From: a bacterium
GTDB taxonomy: Bacteria; Patescibacteriota; Patescibacteriia; Patescibacteriales; VMTK01
Length of the DNA: 49,125 nt
NCBI GenBank assembly: GCA_030693295.1
Contig: JAUYAT010000029.1
Span: 1-49,125, forward strand
Reading direction: 5' to 3'
The notes under the pieces were generated by a model that ran no database searches, was not told the DNA's origin, and saw only the letters and a program-made list of their open reading frames with translations. This document shows positions 30,925 to 39,654 of this stretch, piece by piece (the first letter of the stretch is position 1; every line of letters begins with the position of its first letter). A program made the translations under genes and the position numbers.

Positions 30925-32766
30925 TTAAACAAAACACTCTTTGATACTATCCTTGAGCCCGCAAGTCCCCAGCACATGCAATTCGGACATTGCCCGGGTA
31001 AGCGCGACATAGAGCAAATCCTTTTGAACGCGCTTTTTCTCTTCGTAAAAAGGCTGTTTTAAATTTCCGCGGCATGGCAAAAACGCGCTTCTATTAATGC
31101 CGACAACGCAGACAACATCAAATTCAACGCCCTGAGCTTCGCTCATGCTAAAAATACGCAAATTATCCATATTGCCGAATTCCTTTTTAAACTCATCCAG
31201 GTATTCTCTGTCTTTCGCTAAAACGCCGATAATTTTTTCTTTTAAACGCGCTGTCAAGTTTCTAATATAATCCATTTCTTCTTTTTTGCCGCTAACAACT
31301 TTTTCAACCACAGGCGATCCTTCTTTAATTTCCTCCGGAATTTCAATTTCATAACCCAGCTTTTTGATAAAATTCAAAATACTTTTTGTGTTGCGGTAAA
31401 TTTTCTGCAAAACCACTTTTCTTTCGCTGTTGATTTCCTCCCCTATATCCTCCCACTTCCTAATTGTCCCTAAATTAATCTGCTGCGCCATATCGCCTAC
31501 ATATAAAATGGATTTCTCGTTCTGCTTCAGGCAGGATTTTAACAATTGCAATTGGTCCGGCAGATAATTCTGAAATTCGTCAATAACAATCAGGGAATAT
31601 TCCAGAGGAAACCTGCCGATCATTTTTTTATAATTGCCGTTTTTAAAACGTTTATAATATTCCTGCTCAATATCCAGCCGGCCGAAAGCTTGCGCGTAAG
31701 ACTTAAGCAGAATCGCGATATCAAAGCGATCAAGCGATTTTTCTTTTTCCTGCTTGCGCAAAAGCTTTAATTCATCATCGGATAAAAAGGAACGATAAAA
31801 TTTTTCAAGCAAGCCGAATATTTTTCCGGAAAATCGCGGAACCCCCGGCTTTTTTAACGCGCGCAGTTTGTTATATTCGTAATTGTCCCTTTCTTCTTCG
31901 TTCGCGCCATAACGAATAACACAGGAATAATTTTCAATTTTTAAAATCTTCAACGCCCATTCGGCAAAGGTTGTGATTGTTACATCTTTAATTCCGAGTT
32001 CCGGCAGAAGCCGGGAGAAATATTTTTTAGTGCCGGCATCCTGCACAAAAACAATAATGGTATCGCTTTTGTACAAATGCGAGACATCGGGCGATTGCGC
32101 CAAATAAGCCACTCTATGCAGAGCTAAAGTCGTTTTGCCCGAACCGGCCGGTCCGGCAATAACGAAAGGTCCGGCGTGATGAGCTCTGATAACCTGATCC
32201 TGCGCTTTTTCCATCCGCTCAACTATTTCAGGCAAGATAAAATCCGCTTTTCTTGAAGAAAAATATTGCTGATAAACAAGCTCTCGGGGGCTATGCAACG
32301 CTTCGGTCGCCAAAAATATAATATTCCCTTCGGCAATCATAAACTGGTCCTTGCGCAGTAATTTTCCTTTTACATCTTTTCCATCGGGCTTGCGATAAGA
32401 AAAATTTCCCGGCTTTTCAAAACGAATTGACGCGACAGGCGCTACCCATGAATAAATGGATTTCTCGCTAAAAGAAAACTTCGCGAAATAAATAATTTCC
32501 TTTTCTTTCTCGCCCTCATAAACAACATCGCAACGCGCGAAATAGGGCGATGGATAAAGGCCGCTTAATTCTTTTGATCTTTGTCTATAATACTCCAGTA
32601 TGCGCATTTGAATTTGCCTGTCGGCGGAAGAAATGTTTGCCAGATCTTTTTCGCTCTTGTTTGCCGCCTTTTGCAAATTGAAAACCTTCTTCCTTATTTC
32701 TTCCCTGATTTCTTCCGCATGAGCTTTCGCTTTTTTAAAAATAGAATTTTTTGTTGTTTGGTTCAT
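30925..32766 (-). CDS. UvrD/HelD-like superfamily 1 helicase
   Basis: The 613-residue protein has a helical N-terminus (about 1-180), the Walker A FVIAGPAGSGKTTLALHR (about 200-217), Walker B SLIVIDEFQNYLPDQLQLL, motif III LYVGDMAQQI, and the C-terminal SMSEAQGVEFDVVCVVGIN and LLYVALTRAMSELHV. The plan (N-terminal coiled-coil, ATPase split by an insertion, FxxAQGxEF motif) fits HelD and other short UvrD-like proteins that act on transcription complexes or DNA. A terminator-like hairpin (32773-32799) lies immediately before its ATG, so the promoter or true start is unclear; no ribosome binding site is seen. Confidence 0.9.
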   Translation of the reverse strand: MNQTTKNSIFKKAKAHAEEIREEIRKKVFNLQKAANKSEKDLANISSADRQIQMRILEYYRQRSKELSGLYPSPYFARCDVVYEGEKEKEIIYFAKFSFSEKSIYSWVAPVASIRFEKPGNFSYRKPDGKDVKGKLLRKDQFMIAEGNIIFLATEALHSPRELVYQQYFSSRKADFILPEIVERMEKAQDQVIRAHHAGPFVIAGPAGSGKTTLALHRVAYLAQSPDVSHLYKSDTIIVFVQDAGTKKYFSRLLPELGIKDVTITTFAEWALKILKIENYSCVIRYGANEEERDNYEYNKLRALKKPGVPRFSGKIFGLLEKFYRSFLSDDELKLLRKQEKEKSLDRFDIAILLKSYAQAFGRLDIEQEYYKRFKNGNYKKMIGRFPLEYSLIVIDEFQNYLPDQLQLLKSCLKQNEKSILYVGDMAQQINLGTIRKWEDIGEEINSERKVVLQKIYRNTKSILNFIKKLGYEIEIPEEIKEGSPVVEKVVSGKKEEMDYIRNLTARLKEKIIGVLAKDREYLDEFKKEFGNMDNLRIFSMSEAQGVEFDVVCVVGINRSAFLPCRGNLKQPFYEEKKRVQKDLLYVALTRAMSELHVLGTCGLKDSIKECFV

Positions 32767-32772
32767 AAAATC

Positions 32773-32799
32773 AAAAAATCCGCCTTTGGGGCGGATTTT
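32773..32799 (-). terminator. Terminator of the ABC exporter operon
   Basis: AAAATCCGCC/GGCGGATTTT (32775-32784/32790-32799, loop TTTGG) is followed on the minus strand by T residues and lies between the exporter operon and the helicase start at 32766. The 32800-32971 spacer is otherwise AT-rich and without genes. Confidence 0.75.
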
Positions 32800-32971
32800 C
32801 AGCAGTTTTTATTTTATAGACTAAATATTTATAATGGTATATTTTAATTATATTCATAATGGCTTAATACTGATATTTCCATTATATTATATTTAATTTT
32901 ATTTGTCAATGCCTGATTTTTCCGTTTTTTTATATACAGGGGTAACTGATTTTGCTTCCATGTTTTATGTT

Positions 32972-33802
32972 TTATTTTACTCCCCCGCCGTTGCCGAATA
33001 TCTCCCTTATCACATCGTCAACCTCAACCTCGTCAACTAAAATATCATCAACCTCGGCGTATTTTTTTATTAAATCATCAAGCCGGCCGTCGTAAATAAT
33101 CCTGCCCAAATCAATAATTATTACGCGCTGGCAGAGCTGGCTGATATCTTTCATATAATGGGAGGTTAATATTATCGTTGTCTTTTTTTCTTTGTTATAT
33201 TTTTTTATGAAATCCCTGGTGTTTTTTTGCGCGACAACATCAAGCCCGATGGTCGGCTCGTCCAAAAACAGCACTTTCGGCTTATGAAGCAGGGCCGCGA
33301 TAAGCTCGCATTTCATTCTTTGGCCCAAAGACAATTTGCGCACCTGAATATCCAAAATATCTTTGACATCCAATAATTCGGTCAATTCCGCCAAGTTATA
33401 TTTAAATTCCTTGTCAGGCACCTCATAGATTTCCTTGTTTAAAATAAAACTTTCCATGGCCGGCAAATCCCACCAGAGCTGGTTTTTCTGCCCCATAACC
33501 AAGGCGAACTGCTTTTGGTATTCTTTCTGCCGCTTCCAGGGAATATGGCCTAAAACTCTTGCTTCTCCGCCGGAAGGGTAAAGAATGCCGGACAGCATTT
33601 TCAAGGTGGTGGTTTTGCCGGCGCCGTTAGGGCCCAAAAAGCCGACTAACTCCCCTTCTTCAATGTTAAAATTAATTTCTTTTACCGCTTCAACGTATAA
33701 TTTTTCCCGCCTGAACAAGCCCTTGACAGACGCGAGCAATCCGGGCTGTTTTTTATAATACTCGTAGGTTTTGCTTAAATTTTTTACTTCAATAATTGGC
33801 AT
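32972..33802 (-). CDS. ABC exporter ATP-binding protein
   Basis: The 276-residue ATPase has Walker [18 protein letters not shown] (about 53-69), Q-loop near [12 protein letters not shown], the signature [17 protein letters not shown], and Walker [14 protein letters not shown]. The N-terminal [20 protein letters not shown] is the form seen in the ATPases of the ABC-2 group with COG4587/COG3694 permeases (viologen-exporter-like). Its substrate is unknown. It is the last gene of a three-gene operon, 15 bases after a permease. Confidence 0.95.
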   Translation of the reverse strand: MPIIEVKNLSKTYEYYKKQPGLLASVKGLFRREKLYVEAVKEINFNIEEGELVGFLGPNGAGKTTTLKMLSGILYPSGGEARVLGHIPWKRQKEYQKQFALVMGQKNQLWWDLPAMESFILNKEIYEVPDKEFKYNLAELTELLDVKDILDIQVRKLSLGQRMKCELIAALLHKPKVLFLDEPTIGLDVVAQKNTRDFIKKYNKEKKTTIILTSHYMKDISQLCQRVIIIDLGRIIYDGRLDDLIKKYAEVDDILVDEVEVDDVIREIFGNGGGVK

Positions 33803-33817
33803 ATTTTTAAAATTATG

Positions 33818-34633
33818 TTAGCTTGACGCGCTGGAATAATGCTTTAAGGCGAACAACCAAAATTTCCTTGAGGAATAAAAAAATATTATCGCCAGCGCGC
33901 ATGAAGAGAAAAATAAATAAAGATTCATGCCGCCTATTAATATTTTCGCCGGCACCGTCGCGATAAAAGCCAAAGGAATGACGGTTGAAAAAATAATTTT
34001 TGCTATTTTATGCGCAAAAATATCTGTCGGATACTGCGACATTCTGGTAACGGCCTGATTAAACAGATTAAGCGATGTTGCTTCAACGAACCAGAAAGAA
34101 AACGATTTTAATATTAATGTGATGCTGTAAACAATAACATACGCGTTAAACATTAAAATGATATAATAAATTAAATTTTTCAATACGACCGCTAACGGGA
34201 TATCTAAATTAACAATCGCGTAAATAAAAACCAACAGCGCCGTCGCCACCCTTACCCAGTCCTCCGGATCTCCGCGCCAGATTGAAACCAAATACTGCGC
34301 GTCCATCGGCTTGATTAAAATTAAATCCATTGTTCCCATTCTTATATTGCGGCTTATGCCGGCTAAATACGCGCATGTCGCCCACATCAATCCTTCTATT
34401 ATCATATAAGACGCGACTACGATTAAGGCTTGCTCGCGCGTCCAGCCCGACAGATTGTCTATAAATCCAAAAATTACATTAATAAAAATTAACGTCAATA
34501 TCATTTGCAAAAAAACGCCAACGCACATCAGCAAAAAATTAAACCTGTAAGCCATCCTCTGCATCAAGGAATTGTACAGGCTTAAGCGCCAAATCTTAAC
34601 GCATTTTTTTAATTTAACCGCCGTAAGCTTCAT
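33818..34633 (-). CDS. ABC-2 type permease (COG4587-like)
   Basis: The 271-residue membrane protein has about six hydrophobic segments (for example FNFLLMCVGVFLQMILTLIF, ALIVVASYMIIEGLMWATCA, LIYYIILMFNAYVIVYSITL, CALAIIFFYSS). GTMDLILIKPMDAQYLVSIW is the conserved cytoplasmic loop of this permease family. It overlaps the preceding permease gene by 20 bases and would pair with it and with the ATPase to form an exporter. Confidence 0.92.
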   Translation of the reverse strand: MKLTAVKLKKCVKIWRLSLYNSLMQRMAYRFNFLLMCVGVFLQMILTLIFINVIFGFIDNLSGWTREQALIVVASYMIIEGLMWATCAYLAGISRNIRMGTMDLILIKPMDAQYLVSIWRGDPEDWVRVATALLVFIYAIVNLDIPLAVVLKNLIYYIILMFNAYVIVYSITLILKSFSFWFVEATSLNLFNQAVTRMSQYPTDIFAHKIAKIIFSTVIPLAFIATVPAKILIGGMNLYLFFSSCALAIIFFYSSRKFWLFALKHYSSASS

Positions 34634-35402
34634 AATTTTTCAAGCCCTTTTTATATAAAATCAAGGCAACTAAATAAAGCGCTAAAATCCAAAACAAGCC
34701 GTGCGCCAAAAGCGGCATCAAGCCGTCCAAGCCGATTTTTCCGGTAACAACGGATATCGGCACAAACGCCAGGTATTTAAAAGGCAAAAAGCCGACTATT
34801 TTATATACCAAGGAAGGCAGCATATCCAAGGGGATCAAGCTTCCTGATAAAAAAAGCGTGATATTAAACATAATAAAATTAATTCCCATTATAAAGCCCA
34901 AATAAAAAGTGGAAATGCCTATAATATAATTGATTAAAAAATTTATAACTATTGCCATAAGAATGAACAATATGAATAAAACAGCGGATAAAATATTTAT
35001 TGAAATTCCATGAAAAAACAATAAAATAATCAAAAAAATAAACGAGTATGCCAAGAAATTATAAGTTACGGCTCCAAAATTGGAAAAAAACGACTCAAAT
35101 TGAAAATTTATCGGCTTAACAAGATAATTTATTATATCTCCTTGCCTGATGGAATCACCGATTATTCTCGCGGTATCTTGGGCGTTTATCAAAAGGCTGA
35201 TAAATTTTGTGAATATATAGTAAATAATCAAGCTGCTTAAAGTATAGTTTCCGATTTGATTTCCTTGGCGATAAATTGACAGCCATAAATAAATTATTAC
35301 CGCCAAAGAAAATAATTCGGCAATTAAAAAAGCAAAAGTATTAAACCTGTAAGCCATGCTGGTTTGCAAGCTGTTTTTAAATATTATCCAATATTTTTTC
35401 AT
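34614..35402 (-). CDS. ABC-2 type permease (COG3694-like)
   Basis: The 262-residue membrane protein is the first gene of the exporter operon. It has about six membrane segments (FAFLIAELFSLAVIIYLWLS, AVTYNFLAYSFIFLIILLFF, AVLFILFILMAIVINFLINY, LFWILALYLVALILY) and the family loop IGDSIRQGDIINYLVKPINF, a paralogue of the loop in the second permease. Heterodimeric permeases of this sort are standard in the family. Confidence 0.92.
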   Translation of the reverse strand: MKKYWIIFKNSLQTSMAYRFNTFAFLIAELFSLAVIIYLWLSIYRQGNQIGNYTLSSLIIYYIFTKFISLLINAQDTARIIGDSIRQGDIINYLVKPINFQFESFFSNFGAVTYNFLAYSFIFLIILLFFHGISINILSAVLFILFILMAIVINFLINYIIGISTFYLGFIMGINFIMFNITLFLSGSLIPLDMLPSLVYKIVGFLPFKYLAFVPISVVTGKIGLDGLMPLLAHGLFWILALYLVALILYKKGLKNYEAYGG

Positions 35403-35411
35403 AACTTGAAT

Positions 35412-35436
35412 TCAGGATGGCTTTTAGCCATCCTGA
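35412..35436. repeat. Intergenic hairpin without T run
   Basis: TCAGGATGGC/GCCATCCTGA is a perfect 10-bp stem (loop TTTTA) between the calcium-repeat protein gene and the exporter operon. Without a T run it is a weak terminator at best; it may protect mRNA ends. Confidence 0.6.
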
Positions 35437-35464
35437 TTGTCATTTAAGCTGTTTCGGAAAATAA

Positions 35465-36163
35465 TTATCCGCCTAAAATCTCCTTGTAGCTCTGCATCAG
35501 CTGCTCGTCGCTGATTTTATCCAGCGCTTCTTTTTGCATCCCGTACTGCAGCAACGTTTGGCGCAAAGTCGCCGCGTCCATATTGGAGCCGAAAATCGCT
35601 TTTAATTCCGCCGGCATTTCCGCCGCGCCCGCGCCGGCTTGTCCCGGCTGGCTTAAGTTTTGGTCAACATTCAGCTGGTCCATCAGAGTGTTTAAAGAAT
35701 CGCTGTCGTCGGCTTTGCTTCCCGGGTTAACGACATCCGCGTCGCCTTCCACGATTCCGGAGCTGTCGCAATCTCTGCCAACCGGACAGTTCGGGTCTTT
35801 TTCATTGTCAATTTCCTGCTTGTCCGTAAAGCCGTCGCTGTCGCTGTCTTCCAAGTAAGGCGATGTTTTGTAAAAATAAAGCTCGTCCCAGTCCGAAAGG
35901 CCGTCGTTGTCAGTATCTTTCGCGCGCAAAGACTCTTCGCTGTCATCCTGCTGCAAAGAAGTTTTATCGCCGGTTTGCGCGTTTTCACTGCCGCCGGAAA
36001 ACGGCCCGGATATGCTTTTCTTAAACTGCGCCGCCCACATAAAAATAACCGCGATGGCGAAAACGGCTAAAACAGCCGCGGCGATTTTTTGGTTTCTGCC
36101 CAAAGGAGGTCTTTGATCAAATTGATTTTGGTTGTTATTTTCTAATTGAAAATTTTCTTGCAT
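35465..36163 (-). CDS. Membrane-anchored protein with thrombospondin-3-like calcium repeats
   Basis: The 232-residue protein has a polar N-terminus, one membrane segment (about 28-45, IAAAVLAVFAIAVIFMWAA), and an acidic outer region with DTDNDGLSDWDELYFYKTSP and DSDSDGFTDKQEIDNEKDP. These are two type-3 repeats with DxDxDG calcium loops (about 82-120). They are followed by GRDCDSSGIVEGDADVVN and a helical C-terminus. Such proteins are very common surface proteins in CPR genomes; their function is unknown. Confidence 0.85.
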   Translation of the reverse strand: MQENFQLENNNQNQFDQRPPLGRNQKIAAAVLAVFAIAVIFMWAAQFKKSISGPFSGGSENAQTGDKTSLQQDDSEESLRAKDTDNDGLSDWDELYFYKTSPYLEDSDSDGFTDKQEIDNEKDPNCPVGRDCDSSGIVEGDADVVNPGSKADDSDSLNTLMDQLNVDQNLSQPGQAGAGAAEMPAELKAIFGSNMDAATLRQTLLQYGMQKEALDKISDEQLMQSYKEILGG

Positions 36164-36212
36164 AAAAATAAAATATTGTAAATTGAAAATTATCTAATAT
36201 TATTATACCATT

Positions 36213-37103
36213 TTACTTAAAATAATCAAATAATTTCGTCCATTCCTCAACTGATAATTCCTGCGCTCTGATTTTCGGATTGAAGCCGGCTTGTTTTATT
36301 TTTTCCTCCGCTTCGTCTTGACTGATGTGATAGCCGGCCGCTAAATTATTTTTCAGCATTTTTCTTTTGGCGCTAAAACCAATTTTTACTAATCTGAAAA
36401 AATCTTTAATCCATTCGGGCGATGCGCGCATCGCCCCTACGCCATTAATTGTCATCTTTATAATCGCCGAATCCACTTCCGGCTTGGGCCAAAAATTATT
36501 CGCCGGCACGATTTCAATAATCTCCGGCTCGGCGTAAAATTGGACCGACACCGCGAGCAAACTCATTTTTGGCGGCTTGGCAACAATCCTTTCCGCCACT
36601 TCTTTTTGCAGCATCAGCGCCATCATTTTCGGTTTATGCTCCATTGATAAAAATTTCCTTAAAAAAATTGACGTGATATTATACGGCAAATTTGCCACAA
36701 CTTTGAAATTGGCAATTGGCAATTGGTAATTGGCAACCTGGAATTTGGAGTTTGGGATTTGATTGGGAATTGGGGTTTGGGATTTGGGATTTAATTGCAA
36801 TATGTCCATATTCACCACTTCCACATTCTTTATCCCCTGCGCCATTAATCTCGCCTCTAAAATTTCCGCCAGCCGCTTGTCTATTTCCACGGCAATGACT
36901 TTCTTAACCCTTTTCGCCAATTCAACGGTTAAAAATCCCAAGCCCGGGCCGATTTCCAAAACAACATCTTCTTTGTTAAGATCCGCCGCGCCGATGATTT
37001 TATTATAAAACTCTTCATTAATTAAAAAATTCTGCCCCTTTGAACGATTGGGCTTGATATGGTAAAGATCGCACAGCTCTTTTGTTTCTTTCAGTATATC
37101 CAT
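36213..37103 (-). CDS. rsmA: 16S rRNA dimethyladenosine transferase
   Basis: RsmA (KsgA) dimethylates A1518 and A1519 (E. coli numbering) near the 3' end of 16S rRNA. From ATG 37103 it has about 296 residues; an in-frame ATG at 37115 overlaps the upstream gene. Motifs: [27 protein letters not shown] (SAM site), VVNMDIL, and NLPYNITS (catalytic). Between MDILQL and NLPYNI there is an extra run of about 29 residues ([20 protein letters not shown] and on) translated from a period-7 AT-rich repeat. VGAMRASP further on is encoded by a perfect 20-bp palindrome. Both lie in loops and keep the frame. Without them the length is that of the family. Confidence 0.95.
   Translation of the reverse strand: MDILKETKELCDLYHIKPNRSKGQNFLINEEFYNKIIGAADLNKEDVVLEIGPGLGFLTVELAKRVKKVIAVEIDKRLAEILEARLMAQGIKNVEVVNMDILQLNPKSQTPIPNQIPNSKFQVANYQLPIANFKVVANLPYNITSIFLRKFLSMEHKPKMMALMLQKEVAERIVAKPPKMSLLAVSVQFYAEPEIIEIVPANNFWPKPEVDSAIIKMTINGVGAMRASPEWIKDFFRLVKIGFSAKRKMLKNNLAAGYHISQDEAEEKIKQAGFNPKIRAQELSVEEWTKLFDYFK
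36417..36436. repeat. Perfect 20-bp palindrome inside rsmA
   Basis: GGGCGATGCG followed by its exact complement CGCATCGCCC, in frame within rsmA and flanked by CCTAC on one side. Confidence 0.9.
36705..36793. repeat. In-frame AT-rich repeat inside rsmA
   Basis: Degenerate GGGATTT/GGAATTT/TTGGCAA units with period near 7 encode the extra [10 protein letters not shown]...LPIANF loop of RsmA. Confidence 0.75.
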
Positions 37104-37104
37104 T

Positions 37105-37614
37105 TTATTTCCCATTAAATCCTGCTATAATAACTTTAAACGAATCAACTAACTTCTGAATCCTTGAAGCCGAAGCGCCCGGAATGCCGATTACCCAGGG
37201 ACTGATGTTTGTAGCTCCTCCCGCGATAAACTGCATACCCTCAACAGGATAAGCGCCGCCGCCCTTGTAAACAAAGCCGATTGGCGCGGCGATAAAAGTT
37301 GTTCCTAATTGGCCAATAATATCAATTTCAATATAACCGGCGCAAGCCGTCCCTAAAGCGCCTGTAACCAATGGGCAGGAAATCGCGCAAGTCGTGGGAG
37401 AACTGGCTGGCGTGTCTAAAACGCACGGCCCCCCAACCAACACATGGCTCCCTACCATGGTAATTTTTCCCCCGTCCTGCCATGGCATAGAACCGGCGGC
37501 TTCAACCGCGCTTTGATAATTAAAATAATCAACAATTCCCGGAATAACTAATAGTATTAAGCTGATAATCGCGATTCCGGCTATTAGCCAAATTATTCTT
37601 TTTTTAGCAATCAT
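37105..37614 (-). CDS. Exported protein with N-terminal anchor, unknown function
   Basis: The 169-residue protein has a basic N-terminus and one hydrophobic segment (about 8-27, WLIAGIAIISLILLVIPGIV), then a glycine-rich outer part. CVLDTPASSPTTCAISCP and ALGTACAGYI suggest disulfides, and the rest has a beta-rich character (FVYKGGGAYPVEGMQFIAGG). The plan resembles pilin-like or pseudopilin-like surface proteins, but there is no prepilin cleavage motif that I can defend. It directly precedes rsmA. Confidence 0.65.
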   Translation of the reverse strand: MIAKKRIIWLIAGIAIISLILLVIPGIVDYFNYQSAVEAAGSMPWQDGGKITMVGSHVLVGGPCVLDTPASSPTTCAISCPLVTGALGTACAGYIEIDIIGQLGTTFIAAPIGFVYKGGGAYPVEGMQFIAGGATNISPWVIGIPGASASRIQKLVDSFKVIIAGFNGK

Positions 37615-37708
37615 AGTTTTAAAAATTTAATAATAAACTCTATTTCCATTATAGCAAATTTTTATTTAATTGACGAGTTTCATAATTCACGATTATTAAA
37701 AAAATTCT

Positions 37709-38503
37709 ATGAATAAATATCTAATAACGATTTTTTCGCTAATTGCTTTTTTATTATCAGCCAGATTTATTTTTGCCGATCAAAGCTTGGCGCAAAGATT
37801 GTCCGGCCGAATTCTCCTGCAAGTTGAATCGCATGGCGAGGCCTGGTATGTTAATCCCGGCGATAATAAAAAATATTATCTTGGCCGGCCGGCCGATGCG
37901 TTGAACATAATGAGAAATTTGGGGCTGGGGGCCACTCACGATTTTATTGTTGGTTACACCGCCTACCCCGATCATGTCTTGGGTAAAATCTTAATTGACG
38001 TTGATGATTACGGCAAGGCCTACTATATTTATCCCAAAGATAAAAAACGATACTATTTGGGTAGCCCTAATGACGCCTTTGCCGTTATGAAGCAATTAGG
38101 CCTGGGCATCACTAACGCAAATTTAAACAAAATTACGGTCGGCTCTTTAACCGCTGAGCCGGCATCCCAGGTCTCTCCAACATTCCAATTCTGCGAATGC
38201 CAAATCAACAGCCCTGATAAAACAATTTCCGGAGCGGCCAGCGCCATTAGATCCGGAAATGTTAAGCAAACTAAATTTTATTTTACAGAGGATATGCAAA
38301 AAGCGGCTGAATACACCATGAATTTTTTAAACGGGGAAAGCCGGCTTGTTTTAGGCAATATTTTATCCGGTTCCAAGCTCTCAAATTCAACGGATGATGA
38401 AAAAATATATACTGCCGAAGTTTATTTTAACAATGAAATCATTAACGTTAATTTTCATATTAAAAAACAAGAAGACGGAACTTGGCTGATGGCTAACCTA
38501 TAA
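37709..38503 (+). CDS. Secreted protein with two YYLGRP-type repeats
   Basis: The 264-residue protein has a signal peptide (about 1-23, LITIFSLIAFLLSARFIFA). It carries two copies of a 50-residue repeat: ILLQVESHGEAWYVNPGDNK with KYYLGRPADALNIMRNLGLG, and ILIDVDDYGKAYYIYPKDKK with RYYLGSPNDAFAVMKQLGLG. This repeat is frequent in CPR surface proteins, but its role is not known to me. The C-terminal 100 residues (CECQINSPDKTISG onward) look like a separate domain. It is convergent with the MFS gene and overlaps its end by six bases. Confidence 0.8.
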   Translation: MNKYLITIFSLIAFLLSARFIFADQSLAQRLSGRILLQVESHGEAWYVNPGDNKKYYLGRPADALNIMRNLGLGATHDFIVGYTAYPDHVLGKILIDVDDYGKAYYIYPKDKKRYYLGSPNDAFAVMKQLGLGITNANLNKITVGSLTAEPASQVSPTFQFCECQINSPDKTISGAASAIRSGNVKQTKFYFTEDMQKAAEYTMNFLNGESRLVLGNILSGSKLSNSTDDEKIYTAEVYFNNEIINVNFHIKKQEDGTWLMANL

Positions 38504-39652
38504 TAAATTTATCAACAGCGATGCCAGCGCCGCCAAGCCGAATGTCCAATTCAAGCCGAAATTCAAGGCAACGGCTATGGCAAAAATCAGCATCAATACT
38601 CTGCCGAATTGAATGGCGATTTCTTTCAGGACCGTGTACTCATCAACATAATGGCCGCGGTCGGCCATGATCTCATAATTCAGGGTGTCAAACGGCGTAT
38701 CTTTAAATATTTTAGTGAACTCATGATAAGCGCCGATGATAAAAATATGAAAAGCGGTTAAAACGAAAATCTTGGCAACCCAGCCCAGCGCGTACAGCGC
38801 CGAGCCCCAATGGAGCATTTTCCTTTTATTGATTATGTCGGTATATTTGCCGGCAAACAGCTGTAAAATAACCGCGATAAAAATTATCAATGACGAGATC
38901 GCGCCGACTTCCAAATAATCGCCTTGTAAAATCTGCCAGATAAAAATAGGCCAAATAATAATACCGATAACATTTTCCGCCCCATTGGCCATATTGGCTA
39001 AAACTAATTTTTTGTTCTCACGGGAAAAATATTTTTTCCAAGTCTCCCAAATTCCCCAGCTATATCTTTCTTCGGTCCGCGGCAAAGCTAAATACGGGAT
39101 GCCGGCCGCTAAATAAATTATAATCGCCATAACGAAAACCGCGTTAAAGCCATATTTTACAATAATATATCCGGCAACCACTGGCATAATTATGCTTAAA
39201 AAAGAATGAGTCGCGTACATTAAGCTCACTTCTTTGCCTCTGTTGCTCTGGTCGGTAAATTTAGCAAAGTCCGTGTGATAAGGCAGCCAAAACATCAACC
39301 GGTCTAAAGTTATCACAATCATAGACAGCGTTAAGAATAAATACGGGTCTTTATCAATAAAGTAGAGGCAGACATAATACAGCCCGTCAAGAAACACGCT
39401 GATTCTCAATGAGCGGCGCAAACCGATTTTATTTAAAAGCTGGGCGCCGGCGGGCAGGAGCAAAGCGTACAGCAGCCAGCCGATTAAAAAATACAAAAAA
39501 ACATATTCAACGCGATGGCCAAGCTTGATAAATAAAAAAATGGGGAGAAAAAGCCCAAGCATGCCGCTGGCGATGAATTGGATCATTCTGCCGGAAAATA
39601 AAGCCACAAATCCCGGAGATAATTTATTGTTGAAATATTTCAGTTTAAACAT
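38498..39652 (-). CDS. MFS transporter
   Basis: The 384-residue polytopic protein has roughly 10-12 membrane segments (FVALFSGRMIQFIASGMLGL, YFLIGWLLYALLLPAGAQLL, FLSIIMPVVAGYIIVKYGFN, VLMLIFAIAVALNFGLNW). The MFS loop is recognisable in the first half (LLNKIGLRRSLRISVFLDGL). The family is clear but the substrate is not. It lies 2 bases after rtcB and is probably cotranscribed with it. Confidence 0.85.
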   Translation of the reverse strand: MFKLKYFNNKLSPGFVALFSGRMIQFIASGMLGLFLPIFLFIKLGHRVEYVFLYFLIGWLLYALLLPAGAQLLNKIGLRRSLRISVFLDGLYYVCLYFIDKDPYLFLTLSMIVITLDRLMFWLPYHTDFAKFTDQSNRGKEVSLMYATHSFLSIIMPVVAGYIIVKYGFNAVFVMAIIIYLAAGIPYLALPRTEERYSWGIWETWKKYFSRENKKLVLANMANGAENVIGIIIWPIFIWQILQGDYLEVGAISSLIIFIAVILQLFAGKYTDIINKRKMLHWGSALYALGWVAKIFVLTAFHIFIIGAYHEFTKIFKDTPFDTLNYEIMADRGHYVDEYTVLKEIAIQFGRVLMLIFAIAVALNFGLNWTFGLAALASLLINLL

Positions 39653-39654
39653 AT